Assembly (NCBI GenBank): GCA_965221855.1
Contig: CBDCSV010000002.1
Coordinates: 62,001 to 126,000, forward strand
DNA from: JAJDXO01 sp965221855
GTDB lineage: Bacteria; Pseudomonadota; Alphaproteobacteria; Rhodospirillales; UBA2165
Direction: 5' to 3'
Length of the DNA: 64,000 bases
The notes below the pieces were generated by a model. That model saw nothing but the letters and a program-made list of their open reading frames with translations. It was not told where the DNA came from and ran no database searches. This document shows positions 26,566-36,654 of the stretch, piece after piece; the stretch's first letter is position 1, and every line of letters starts with the position of its first letter. The position numbers and the translations under genes were made by a program.

Positions 26566-27275
26566 TCATATTGGTCGTAACCTTCGTCATTTACCGTCGG
26601 GCTGGAAATCGGCGCTGCTTCAATCATCGGAATGCAGAAATCCAACACGGATCCAAAGGTCTGAAGAAATTGATCTCGCCGATCTTTCGTCCAACCGTCT
26701 CCCTCCGGTGGTAGCTGGGACAGCATTGCGGCGATTGGTTCTGGGACACCGTGAGACGAACCAGCTTTTGGCCGTGCTTTCGTCGAACTTGGTGAGCGCG
26801 GCTTGGATGCGCGAGGGGTGCTCGTTCGGCGAGGTTGCGTCGGTTTCTCAGGGATCAAGCCTGCAGATGCACACAATCCCAAAAAGAGAGTGACCATTCG
26901 CCCTTGTTGGCCGACCGGTTTGTAGCTCCGAAATGCGTCGCGGACTTTGGTTTCGTCATCCTCGGACGGATCGACAAAATTCATCACGTCCGCATAAGCT
27001 GAGCGGAGCCAAGTCTCAAACCGCTCCTTGTACTCATTCTCGGCGGCCAGACGCAAATCTTCTAAGTGTTGGGTCGGTTGGCCCTCCTCTCCAACAAGGT
27101 CCAAGGATTGGAGTGCTTGCAGCGCACGGGGAATGAGACTCTCGGAAACTCCGGCCCGCGCCAAAATCTCTCCATTAATTGGTGATGGTAGCCCTCGATT
27201 CCGGTACCTATCGATGATGTCTAGAATCACCGATGCCGGGGCATACGGAGCAGGCTTGTCTGCTGTAACGGCCAT
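26547..27275 (-). CDS. DUF5343-like protein
   Basis: A 242-residue protein. ATG 27275 (MAVTADKP) is preferred. The N-terminal 110 residues resemble DUF5343: 'YAPASVILDIIDRYRNRGLP', 'INGEILARAGVSESLIPRAL' and 'LQSLDLVGEEGQPT' suggest a winged-helix-like fold that could bind DNA or a partner. A basic Pro/Ser-rich linker at about 145-175 separates this from a C-terminal part of unknown type ending in an acidic tail. DUF5343 proteins often occur in accessory or defence-related patches, which fits the restriction pair nearby. Function unknown. The IS630 copy starts 35 bp upstream of its start and may carry away its promoter. Confidence 0.65.
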   Translation of the reverse strand: MAVTADKPAPYAPASVILDIIDRYRNRGLPSPINGEILARAGVSESLIPRALQALQSLDLVGEEGQPTQHLEDLRLAAENEYKERFETWLRSAYADVMNFVDPSEDDETKVRDAFRSYKPVGQQGRMVTLFLGLCASAGLIPEKPTQPRRTSTPRASKPRSPSSTKARPKAGSSHGVPEPIAAMLSQLPPEGDGWTKDRRDQFLQTFGSVLDFCIPMIEAAPISSPTVNDEGYDQYETADDD

Positions 27276-27310
27276 GGGATCTACTCCACGATTTTGAACC
27301 AACGGGAACC

Positions 27311-28364
27311 TAGAGCGTATTTGAGATTGATTGAATCATTTTAGGGATTCCCAAGTATGGGCGAACCATGATTCAAGATGGATGCTGGGCAAGGAGGCCA
27401 GCATTCATGGCGAGACCTTATTCGATTGATTTGCGAGAGCGTGTTGTTTTGGCGGTTTTGGCGGGGGAGAGTTGCCGCGCTGTAGCGGCTCGGTTTGGGG
27501 TTGCGGTTTCGAGCGTGGTTAAGTGGTCGCAGCGCTACCGGCGGACGGGGAGTGTTGCGCCCGGCAAGATGGGCGGTCACCGCCGCCGGGTTCTTGAGCC
27601 CCATCGGGAGTTCATTGTCGGCCGGATCGACCAGGAGCCGCATCTGACGCTGCATCGGTTGAGAGACGAGTTGGCCGCTCGGGGTGTCAGGGTATCCCAC
27701 AGCACGGTATGGCTGTTTCTGCGCCGTGAAGGGCTGCGCTTTAAAAAAAACCCTGTTCGCCGTTGAACGGGCGCGCGCGGACATCGCCCGCCATCGCAGG
27801 CGCTGGAAGGCGTGGCAGGCAAAGCTTGATCCCGAACGGCTGGTATTCATTGATGAAACCTGGATCCGGACCAATATGGCCCCGCTGCGCGGCTGGGGGC
27901 CGAAAGGGGAGCGGGTCCGCGGCTTTGCCCCCCATGGGCGGTGGCACACCCTGACCTTCATCGGCGCGCTGCGCTGCGACCGGTTCACCGCGCCCTGCGT
28001 CTTCGACGGCCCCATCAATGGCGTGTGCTTCCGCGCCTACGTCGAGCAGCTGCTCGTGCCGACCCTGGTGCCCGGCGACATCGTCATCATGGACAATCTC
28101 GGCAGCCACAAGTCAAAAGCCGTGCGAAACGCCATCCGTGCCGCCGGAGCCAAGCTGTGGCTCCTGCCCAAATATTCCCCCGACCTCAATCCCATCGAGC
28201 AGACCTTTGCCCAAATCAAGCACTGGATGAGAAACGCCCAGAAGCGGGAGATCGACGACTTATGGCGCCATCTCGGGAGCCTCATCGACACCATCGAGCC
28301 ACAGCAATGCGCCAACTACTTCAAAAACGCAGGATACGCTTCCGTCAAAATATGAAACGCTCTA
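27311..28364 (+). mobile_element. IS630-family element, copy 2
   Basis: Intact 1054-bp copy including both TA dinucleotides (27311-27312, 28363-28364), with terminal repeats starting GAGCGT. Protein and DNA match the other copies. The left flank belongs to the DUF5343 gene region and the right flank is a markedly AT-rich relic, so the sequences on the two sides may not have been neighbours originally. Confidence 0.96.
27407..28355 (+). CDS. IS630 family transposase, two frames joined at an A8 run (copy 2)
   Basis: The first frame (27407-27766, 119 residues) holds the helix-turn-helix part: 'RVVLAVLAGESCRAVAARFG' and 'VVKWSQRYRRTG'. The DDE part, ending at 28355, lies in the +1 frame and has FIDETW, IMDNLGSHK and SPDLNPIEQ. 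The junction is the run of eight A at 27743-27750. A +1 shift, or loss of one A by RNA polymerase slippage, would join the halves to a full transposase of about 315 residues. All three copies share this arrangement, so it looks programmed rather than a defect. Confidence 0.88.
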
Positions 28365-28365
28365 G

Positions 28366-28536
28366 CCCAAAAGAATTCTCGTTACAAGTGGTTTTAATCC
28401 TGTTATTGAAATTTCGGGTAAAGAACATATCAACTTGATATATAATAATAAATTTTTGTACAAAACGGAGAATAAAATAGGAACAGTATCGAAACATATA
28501 AACAGTTTCCTTGGAGTTTGTTCGGTTTACAAAGAT
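28366..28536 (+). pseudogene. AT-rich foreign gene remnant beside IS630
   Basis: Some 170 bp with base content far lower in G+C than the rest of the window. One plus-strand frame is open from the IS630 edge through 57 codons, reading PKRILVTSGFNPVIEISGKE at the start and 'KHINSFLGVCSVYKDG' at the end. An open frame of this length is unlikely by chance in such AT-rich DNA. It looks like the 3' part of a horizontally acquired gene whose 5' part is gone. The family is unknown. The frame runs on through the terminator to 28626, but that part is ordinary host DNA. A minus-strand frame over the same bases is also open but looks less protein-like. Confidence 0.45.
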
Positions 28537-28545
28537 GGCCGTCAA

Positions 28546-28575
28546 AAAAGCCCCGGCGTTGCTGCCGGGGCTTTT
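28546..28575. terminator. Bidirectional terminator at the end of boxB
   Basis: Perfect stem AAAAGCCCCGGC/GCCGGGGCTTTT with the loop GTTGCT. The A and T tracts at both sides support termination in both directions. It lies about 50 bp beyond the boxB stop on the minus strand. Confidence 0.85.
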
Positions 28576-28622
28576 CGTTGGAACGGGCGGTGCGGTCCAG
28601 TGAATCCGCTTAGTGAATCCGC

Positions 28623-30041
<1,419 letters not shown>

Positions 30042-30045
30042 GGTT

Positions 30046-31695
30046 CTATACCCGTTCCTTGTTGAAATTAGCCTTCTGCCCGGTGCCGTAGAGCTTCAAC
30101 GCCCCCTCGTCGCCGACCGCGTTGGGCCGCTGGAAGATCCAGTTCTGCCACGCGCTGAGCCGGCCGAATATCTTGGTCTCCAGGGTTTCGGGACCGGCAA
30201 AGCGAAGGCTGGCTTCCATGCCGGTCAGCGCATCGGTGGAGAAGCTGGCGCGCTCCTCGATGGCGATGCGCACTTCGTCGTCCCAGTCGATGTCGTCCGG
30301 GATGAAGGTGACGAGGCCCAGCTCCTCGGCGGCCTCGGCGTCCAGGTCGTTGCCGATCTCGGCCTTGGCGTCCTCGACGCGGGAACCCTCGTCGAGGAAG
30401 CGGGTTTCCATGCGCGACAGGCCGTTGCACATGGGGAGGTGGCCGAAATTCATGCCCGTCAGCCGGATGGCGGCGGGCGGCAGGTTCGAGCCCTCCAGGT
30501 TGCCGTCCAGCATGTAGGAGCGGTCGGCGGCGAGGACGAATTCGAAGAAGGTGCCGGAAAACGCGCTCCCCGGCTCGACCAGCGTGATGACGCTGCGGGA
30601 CGAGACGTCGAGGCGCTTCAGGGTGCGCTTCAGGTAATGGATGATCTCACGCACCAGCCAGTCGCCGGAATTGTCCATCAGCGCCTGGTCGGCGGCCGCC
30701 ACGTTGGCCCCGTCGCCGACGGACCTGAACACCCAGGTGGATATCTCGGGCTCGTTGGTCCGCATGTGGATGATGAAATTGTCGAGATCGCGGGCGAAGG
30801 CCAGCGGCCAGTACGCCGCGCCCTGGCCGTGAATGGCGGCGAGGTCGGCGGACGGCGCTTCTTCGGGGGCCTTCAGCGTGACGGTCGCGACGTATTTGTC
30901 CCGGTCGAGCTCCACATCGAGGGTGCCGTATTCGATGGCGTCTTCGGAGAAGGCGATGTCGATGGGCGTCAGTTCGATGCCGCGGGCGTCCTCGGGCCGG
31001 TTGGTGGCGGCGGCCAGTTCCTGGGCCCGCGCCGCGGCGGTTTCCTCGAGCTTGGAGCGCGGCACCACCTCGTCGACCAGTTTCCAGTCGACGGCGCGCT
31101 TGCCCCGGATGCCCTCGGTGAGGGTGCAGAAGTAGTCCGCATGGTCGCGGCGCACGTGGCGCTTGTCGACGACGCGGGTCAGCCCGCCGGTGCCGGGCAG
31201 CACGGCCAGCAGCGGCACTTCGGGGAGGGAGACCGACGATGCGCCGTCGTCGACCAGCATGATGTGGTCGGCGGCGAGCGCGAGTTCGTAGCCGCCGCCG
31301 GCGGCGACGCCGTTGATCACGCAGAGATACTTCTGATCGGAGATTTCGGAGGCGTCTTCGATGCCGTTCCGGGTCTCGTTGGTGAACTTGCAGAAATTGA
31401 CCTTCCAGGCGTGGGACGAGGTGCCGAGCATCTTGATGTTGGCGCCGGCGCAGAACACCCGGTCCTTGCCGGACGTCAGCATGACGCAGCCGATCTCGGG
31501 ATGCTCGAAGCGCAGCCGCTGGGTAATGTCGTAGAGCTCGATATCGACGCCGAGGTCGTAGGAATTGAGCTTGAGGTCGTAGCCGTCCACCAGGCCGCCG
31601 TTCTCGTCCACATCCATGGTGAGCGTAGCGACGGGGCCGTCGAAGCTGAGCTTCCAGTGCTTGTACTGGTCCGGTTGGGTCCTGAAGTCGATCAT
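30046..31695 (-). CDS. boxC: 2,3-epoxybenzoyl-CoA dihydrolase BoxC
   Basis: A 549-residue member of the crotonase superfamily that opens the epoxide ring and splits off formate in the box pathway. It carries two crotonase-like domains: the first with 'RVFCAGANIKMLGTSSHAWK' and 'VINGVAAGGGYELALAADHI', the second with 'AFSGTFFEFVLAADRSYM'. The C-terminal 'FGRLSAWQNWIFQRPNAVG' is specific for BoxC. It is the first gene of the boxCB operon, divergent from the GNAT-Rrf2 pair across a gap that holds a palindromic operator candidate. Confidence 0.95.
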   Translation of the reverse strand: MIDFRTQPDQYKHWKLSFDGPVATLTMDVDENGGLVDGYDLKLNSYDLGVDIELYDITQRLRFEHPEIGCVMLTSGKDRVFCAGANIKMLGTSSHAWKVNFCKFTNETRNGIEDASEISDQKYLCVINGVAAGGGYELALAADHIMLVDDGASSVSLPEVPLLAVLPGTGGLTRVVDKRHVRRDHADYFCTLTEGIRGKRAVDWKLVDEVVPRSKLEETAAARAQELAAATNRPEDARGIELTPIDIAFSEDAIEYGTLDVELDRDKYVATVTLKAPEEAPSADLAAIHGQGAAYWPLAFARDLDNFIIHMRTNEPEISTWVFRSVGDGANVAAADQALMDNSGDWLVREIIHYLKRTLKRLDVSSRSVITLVEPGSAFSGTFFEFVLAADRSYMLDGNLEGSNLPPAAIRLTGMNFGHLPMCNGLSRMETRFLDEGSRVEDAKAEIGNDLDAEAAEELGLVTFIPDDIDWDDEVRIAIEERASFSTDALTGMEASLRFAGPETLETKIFGRLSAWQNWIFQRPNAVGDEGALKLYGTGQKANFNKERV

Positions 31696-31803
31696 GAGGT
31701 GTCCAAGTCCTTCCTTCTCCCGATTCCCAGCCCCGTCATGTCTTGATGGAGGCGGCCCGGGTTCCCAAAAACGTTAGAATTGTGCGGCTTTTTGTCTTTA
31801 TGC

Positions 31804-31831
31804 GTAAATCGGTACCAAAATACCTATTTAC
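31804..31831. promoter_or_regulatory. Palindromic operator candidate upstream of boxC
   Basis: Inverted repeat GTAAATCGGTA (31804-31814) and TACCTATTTAC (31821-31831), one mismatch, 6-nt spacer, in the 201-bp divergent gap between boxC and the GNAT gene. The length and symmetry suit a dimeric regulator such as a TetR, MarR or Rrf2 type. A regulator of box genes is inferred but not identified. Confidence 0.45.
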
Positions 31832-31896
31832 TTATGCCGCAAACCGCCTCATTGTGTCAATACGCGAATCGCACCAAGCCGGACCGCCGAGACCGA

Positions 31897-32406
31897 ATGA
31901 CCGACGACACCACACTGCTCGCCAACGACAACGCCACCCGCCACGCCGCGGGCGACGGGGAGGCGGATGTCCTGGTCCGCCGGGCGACGGCCGATGACCT
32001 GCCCCTGGTGATCGAACTGGACGGCGACAATACGGGCCTCCACAAGCCAGACTATTGGGGCGAGACGTTTCACGAAATCGAACGTCACCCCGGGCAGCAC
32101 TTCCTGATCGCCGAGAGCGCGTCGCCGGATCACGAGTTTCTGGGGTTCATCGTCGGCGAGGTGCGCGCCTGGGAATTCGGCTCCCGGCCCTGCGGCTGGA
32201 TCCTGACCATAGGCGTGGTGCATGAACGCCGGGTCGCGGGCGTCGGCTCGGCCTTGTTCGATGCCATCTGCGAACGGTTTGCCGCCGACGGGGTCAAGAC
32301 CGTGCGCACCATGCTGGCGCGCCACGACCAGCTCAATATGTCGTTCTTCCGTTCCCAGGGCATGATGGCCGGCTCGTTCATCGAACTGGAGAAGCCCATT
32401 GATTAG
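31897..32406 (+). CDS. GNAT family N-acetyltransferase
   Basis: A 169-residue acetyltransferase of the GCN5 superfamily. ATG 31897 is preferred because earlier in-frame codons overlap the operator-like repeat. The fold markers are an early 'VLVRRATADDLPLVIELDGD', the acetyl-CoA region 'TIGVVHERRVAGVGSALFDA' (V/I-x-x-x-x-R-x-x-G-x-G/A pattern) and the C-terminal 'MSFFRSQGMMAGSFIELEK'. Target substrate unknown. It faces boxC and runs 12 bp into the Rrf2 gene, so the two are probably cotranscribed. Confidence 0.85.
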   Translation: MTDDTTLLANDNATRHAAGDGEADVLVRRATADDLPLVIELDGDNTGLHKPDYWGETFHEIERHPGQHFLIAESASPDHEFLGFIVGEVRAWEFGSRPCGWILTIGVVHERRVAGVGSALFDAICERFAADGVKTVRTMLARHDQLNMSFFRSQGMMAGSFIELEKPID

Positions 32407-32418
32407 CGGGCGCCGCCG

Positions 32419-32865
32419 ATGAAGCTTCAAAAAGCCACCCGTTACGGGCTGTACGCGGTTCTCGAATTGGCGGCCAATCCGGACGAGCAGCTGTCGGCCA
32501 CCGACATCGCCGCCGCCTACGGGATTTCCGGCAACCATCTCGCCAAGGTGCTGCGCGATCTCGGGCGGGCCGGTCTGGTGGAATCGGCGCGCGGCGCCGG
32601 CGGCGGCTACCGGTTCTCCGGCAATGCCCGGCGGGTGACGCTGCTCGACGTGATCAACCTGTTCGAGGACATCTCGTCGGACACCGGGAGCGGCGACGGG
32701 GCGGATACGGAGATCGGCCAAGCCCTCGATCTGGTGCTGGGCGAGATCGACGATATCGCCCGCGCCACGTTCGGTTCGATCACCATCGAGACCCTGCTGA
32801 AGACCATGCGCTGGCGCCAAGAGCGGGAGGCCCGCGCCGCCGCCGATTTGGCTAGTCCAAGCTAA
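32419..32865 (+). CDS. Rrf2 family transcriptional regulator without cluster cysteines
   Basis: A 148-residue winged-helix regulator with the Rrf2 N-terminus 'KATRYGLYAVLELAANPDEQ' and the helix-turn-helix 'LSATDIAAAYGISGNHLAKVLRDLGRAGLVES' region and wing 'ARGAGGGYRFSG'. IscR and NsrR use three cysteines in the central loop to hold an Fe-S cluster; this protein has no cysteine at all, so it must sense something else or work as a pure repressor. Its position beside the box genes makes it a candidate regulator of them. Confidence 0.85.
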   Translation: MKLQKATRYGLYAVLELAANPDEQLSATDIAAAYGISGNHLAKVLRDLGRAGLVESARGAGGGYRFSGNARRVTLLDVINLFEDISSDTGSGDGADTEIGQALDLVLGEIDDIARATFGSITIETLLKTMRWRQEREARAAADLASPS

Positions 32866-32886
32866 GTTGTTGATTATACTCGCCCC

Positions 32887-33627
32887 ATGACTGTCTTGGC
32901 CGTCATCCCCGCCCGCTGGGCCTCGACGCGGTTCCCCGGCAAGCCGGTAACGCTCATCGCCGGGCGGCCGATGATCGCCCATGTCTGGGATCGGGCGGCG
33001 GCGGCGGCAACCGTCGACGAGGTGGTGATCGCCACCGACGACGAACGGATCGCCGAGGTGTGCGAGGCAAACCGCATGGCCTATGAAATGACATCGGGCG
33101 AACATCCGACGGGAACCGACAGGCTGGCCGAAGTGGCCCGCAACCGGCCGGCGGAGGTCTATGTGAACGTCCAGGGCGACGAGCCGCTGATCCATCCCGA
33201 ATCCATCGACGCGGTGGCGCGCTGTCTGCTGGACGCGATCCCACGGGGGATCGATGTCGCCACCGGTTATATCGACGGCGCGAGCCCGGAACAGCAGGCC
33301 GACCCGTCCGTCGTCCACCTGCTGCCGAGCATGGACGGCTGCGCCATAACGTTTTCCCGCTACCCCATCCCCTATGCCATGGGCGAGGCGATGACGCCGG
33401 CCGTCCATGTGGGTCTCTACGCATTTACGCCGGAGTCGCTCGCGCGCTACGCCGGCTACGGGCAGGGACCGGTGGAGCGGGCGGAGAGCATGGAGATACT
33501 CCGGTTCGTGGAGCGCGGCGAACGGGTCGCCGCGGTAGCGGTGGCGCCGGGCTCCATCGGGGTGGATACGCCCGAGGACGCGGCGCGGGTGGAGGCGTTG
33601 ATGAAAGCCGGGGAGGGCGGGCAATGA
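32887..33627 (+). CDS. kdsB: 3-deoxy-manno-octulosonate cytidylyltransferase KdsB
   Basis: Cytoplasmic enzyme that makes CMP-Kdo for lipopolysaccharide, 246 residues, standard size. Signature text: N-terminal 'VIPARWASTRFPGKPVTLIA' with the nucleotide-binding loop, 'HPTGTDRLAEVA' and 'VNVQGDEPLIHP', then 'FSRYPIPY' and the C-terminal 'GVDTPEDAARVEAL'. It overlaps the following kdsC-like gene by 4 bp. It marks the organism as a Gram-negative with Kdo-type LPS. Confidence 0.96.
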   Translation: MTVLAVIPARWASTRFPGKPVTLIAGRPMIAHVWDRAAAAATVDEVVIATDDERIAEVCEANRMAYEMTSGEHPTGTDRLAEVARNRPAEVYVNVQGDEPLIHPESIDAVARCLLDAIPRGIDVATGYIDGASPEQQADPSVVHLLPSMDGCAITFSRYPIPYAMGEAMTPAVHVGLYAFTPESLARYAGYGQGPVERAESMEILRFVERGERVAAVAVAPGSIGVDTPEDAARVEALMKAGEGGQ

Positions 33628-34139
33628 ACGAACCGCAAGACGGCGGCCTGCGGGCGCTTTTGGCCGGGGTCCGGCTGTTGTCGCTGGACACGGACGGCGT
33701 ACTCACCGACGGCGGGCTCTATTACGCGGATTCAGGCGAGGAAATGCGGAAGTTCAACGTCAAGGACGGGCTCGGCATGCAGCTCGTCCAGGCGATGGGC
33801 GTCCCCGTCGCGGTCATTACCGCGAGCCGGTCCCGATCCATCGCCCATCGCGCCGAACGGCTCGGCATCGAGTACGTCTTTCTGGCCAGCGAAGACAAAC
33901 TCGACACCCTTTCGGCGCTATGCAGGGAGCTCCATATCGACCTCGCGCACGTCGCCCATGTGGGCGACGACCTGAACGACCTGCCGGTCTTCGAGGCGGT
34001 CGGCTGCCCGATAACCGTTGCCGATGCAACCGGCGAGGCCCTGGCGGCGGCGGTTTACGTCACCGAGAAGAAAGGCGGCGAGGGCGCGGTGCGCGAAATC
34101 TGCGACATGCTGGTCGAAGCCAGGTCGGAAGAGGAATAA
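33624..34139 (+). CDS. kdsC: KdsC-like HAD phosphatase (Kdo-8-phosphate phosphatase)
   Basis: A 171-residue tetrameric-type HAD phosphatase without cap domain, which would dephosphorylate Kdo-8-P before KdsB. Motif I is LDTDGVLTDG with Asp22 and Asp24; 'MRKFNVKDGLGMQLVQAMGV' and motif II 'AVITASRS' follow; motif III/IV is 'VAHVGDDLNDLPVF'. The DTDG form in place of the more common DVDG is a conservative change. Its overlap with kdsB supports the assignment. Confidence 0.9.
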   Translation: MNEPQDGGLRALLAGVRLLSLDTDGVLTDGGLYYADSGEEMRKFNVKDGLGMQLVQAMGVPVAVITASRSRSIAHRAERLGIEYVFLASEDKLDTLSALCRELHIDLAHVAHVGDDLNDLPVFEAVGCPITVADATGEALAAAVYVTEKKGGEGAVREICDMLVEARSEEE

Positions 34140-34183
34140 CCGGCTGGCCGCGCGGCGAAGGGAATTCGAACGGAAGGAGCGTC

Positions 34184-35560
34184 ATGTTCGTCAGCGTCTT
34201 CGAGCTGTTCAAGATCGGCATCGGCCCCTCCAGTTCCCACACCATGGGACCGATGGTGGCGGCGGCGCGATTTCTCGATTTGCTGCGCCGGGACGGGCAC
34301 GCGCCGGAGCGGGTGAGCTGTACGCTGTATGGTTCGTTGGCGCACACGGGCAAGGGTCACGGCACCGACCGCGCCGTCATTCTGGGTCTCATGGGCTGCG
34401 ACCCATCGTCGGTGGACCCCGACCAAGCCGATGGGATCGAGGCGCGCGTGCGGGAAGAACACCGGGTCGCGCCGCCCGGACTGCCTGAAATCGCGTTTTC
34501 GCCGGACGCGGATTTGCATTTGGATCTGGCGGCGCCGCTGCCGGGTCATCCGAACGGGCTGACATTCGCCGCCGTCGGCTCGGACGGCGGCGAGATCGCC
34601 TCGGAAACCTACTACTCCATCGGCGGCGGTTTCGTCCTGTCGGCGGAGGAACTGGCCCATGCCGGTACGGGGAAGGCGGAAGGCCGTCCGGTCCCGTATC
34701 CCTTCGGGAGCGCCGCCGAGATGCTGGAGATGTCATCGGCCTCGGGGCTCTCCATCGCCGGCATGAAGCGGGCGAACGAGCTTACCGTCATGACCGAGGC
34801 CGAGCTCGATGACGGCCTTTCCCGTGTGTGGTCGGTGATGGAAAGCTGCATGGAGCGCGGACTGTCGGCGGACGGCAGCCTGCCCGGCGGCCTCGACGTC
34901 GCCCGCCGCGCCCGCGGCATCCATCAGCGCCTGATCGCCGAGCGGGGATCGAACAGCCTGCAGCCTCACCAGGTGGTGGATTGGCTGTCGGTCTACGCCA
35001 TGGCGGTCAACGAAGAGAACGCCGCCGGCGGCCGGGTCGTCACCGCGCCGACCAATGGGGCGGCGGGGGTCATCCCGTCGGTCATCCGCTACTACCGGGA
35101 TCACTGCGTCGGCGCGGCGGAGGAGGGGATTGCCGACATCCTGCTGACCGCCGCGGCCATCGGCGGCCTGATCAAGGCCAACGCCTCCATCTCCGGCGCG
35201 GAATGCGGCTGCCAGGCCGAGGTCGGCTCCGCCTCGGCGATGGCGGCGGCGGGACTGGCGGCGGCGCTCGGCGGCTCGCCGGCGCAAGCCGAGAACGCCG
35301 CCGAGATCGCCTTGGAGCACCATCTCGGCATGACCTGCGACCCGGCGGGCGGCCTCGTCCAGGTGCCGTGCATCGAGCGCAACGGCATCGGCGCCATCAA
35401 GGCGGTGTCGGCCGCCTCGCTGGCCCTGCATGGGGACGGCAGCCATTTCATGCCGCTGGACAACTGCATCGAGGCCATGCGCCAGATCGGCGCCGACATG
35501 AGCTCCAAGTTCAAGGAAACCAGTCTCGGCGGCCTCGCGGTCAACCTGCCGGAGTGCTAG
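34184..35560 (+). CDS. sdaA: L-serine ammonia-lyase (iron-sulfur type) SdaA
   Basis: A 458-residue single-chain serine dehydratase that converts L-serine to pyruvate with a 4Fe-4S cluster. ATG 34184 follows GGAAGGAG. The N-terminal beta domain begins 'FVSVFELFKIGIGPSSSHT' with the SSSHT motif. The alpha domain has 'GRVVTAPTNGAAGVIP', the cluster cysteines in AECGCQAEVG, 'MTCDPAGGLVQVPCIERN', and a C-terminal 'SLGGLAVNLPEC'. The C-terminal cysteine is normal for the family and can act as a self-ligand in the substrate-free state. It is 44 bp downstream of kdsC. Confidence 0.95.
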   Translation: MFVSVFELFKIGIGPSSSHTMGPMVAAARFLDLLRRDGHAPERVSCTLYGSLAHTGKGHGTDRAVILGLMGCDPSSVDPDQADGIEARVREEHRVAPPGLPEIAFSPDADLHLDLAAPLPGHPNGLTFAAVGSDGGEIASETYYSIGGGFVLSAEELAHAGTGKAEGRPVPYPFGSAAEMLEMSSASGLSIAGMKRANELTVMTEAELDDGLSRVWSVMESCMERGLSADGSLPGGLDVARRARGIHQRLIAERGSNSLQPHQVVDWLSVYAMAVNEENAAGGRVVTAPTNGAAGVIPSVIRYYRDHCVGAAEEGIADILLTAAAIGGLIKANASISGAECGCQAEVGSASAMAAAGLAAALGGSPAQAENAAEIALEHHLGMTCDPAGGLVQVPCIERNGIGAIKAVSAASLALHGDGSHFMPLDNCIEAMRQIGADMSSKFKETSLGGLAVNLPEC

Positions 35561-35574
35561 GAGAGGCCGGCGCC

Positions 35575-36628
35575 TAGAGCGTATTTGAGATTGATTGAAT
35601 CATTTTAGGGATTCCCAAGTATGGGCGAACCATGATTCAAGATGGATGCTGGGCAAGGAGGCCAGCATTCATGGCGAGACCTTATTCGATTGATTTGCGA
35701 GAGCGTGTTGTTTTGGCGGTTTTGGCGGGGGAGAGTTGCCGCGCTGTAGCGGCTCGGTTTGGGGTTGCGGTTTCGAGCGTGGTTAAGTGGTCGCAGCGCT
35801 ACCGGCGGACGGGGAGTGTTGCGCCCGGCAAGATGGGCGGTCACCGCCGCCGGGTTCTTGAGCCCCATCGGGAGTTCATTGTCGGCCGGATCGACCAGGA
35901 GCCGCATCTGACGCTGCATCGGTTGAGAGACGAGTTGGCCGCTCGGGGTGTCAGGGTATCCCACAGCACGGTATGGCTGTTTCTGCGCCGTGAAGGGCTG
36001 CGCTTTAAAAAAAACCCTGTTCGCCGTTGAACGGGCGCGCGCGGACATCGCCCGCCATCGCAGGCGCTGGAAGGCGTGGCAGGCAAAGCTTGATCCCGAA
36101 CGGCTGGTATTCATTGATGAAACCTGGATCCGGACCAATATGGCCCCGCTGCGCGGCTGGGGGCCGAAAGGGGAGCGGGTCCGCGGCTTTGCCCCCCATG
36201 GGCGGTGGCACACCCTGACCTTCATCGGCGCGCTGCGCTGCGACCGGTTCACCGCGCCCTGCGTCTTCGACGGCCCCATCAATGGCGTGTGCTTCCGCGC
36301 CTACGTCGAGCAGCTGCTCGTGCCGACCCTGGTGCCCGGCGACATCGTCATCATGGACAATCTCGGCAGCCACAAGTCAAAAGCCGTGCGAAACGCCATC
36401 CGTGCCGCCGGAGCCAAGCTGTGGCTCCTGCCCAAATATTCCCCCGACCTCAATCCCATCGAGCAGACCTTTGCCCAAATCAAGCACTGGATGAGAAACG
36501 CCCAGAAGCGGGAGATCGACGACTTATGGCGCCATCTCGGGAGCCTCATCGACACCATCGAGCCACAGCAATGCGCCAACTACTTCAAAAACGCAGGATA
36601 CGCTTCCGTCAAAATATGAAACGCTCTA
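35575..36628 (+). mobile_element. IS630-family element, copy 3
   Basis: Intact 1054-bp copy, TA at 35575-35576 and 36627-36628, inserted 14 bp after the sdaA stop and 26 bp from the sodC stop, so no gene is broken. It has the same orientation and predicted protein as copies 1 and 2. Confidence 0.96.
35671..36619 (+). CDS. IS630 family transposase, two frames joined at an A8 run (copy 3)
   Basis: Same gene as in copy 2: the helix-turn-helix part at 35671-36030 and the DDE part in the +1 frame to 36619, with the A8 run at about 36007-36014 as the slip point. Catalytic motifs FIDETW, IMDNLGSHK and SPDLNPIEQ are intact. Confidence 0.88.
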
Positions 36629-36654
36629 GGCCGCACTGCCTCAAACTAAAGCAG

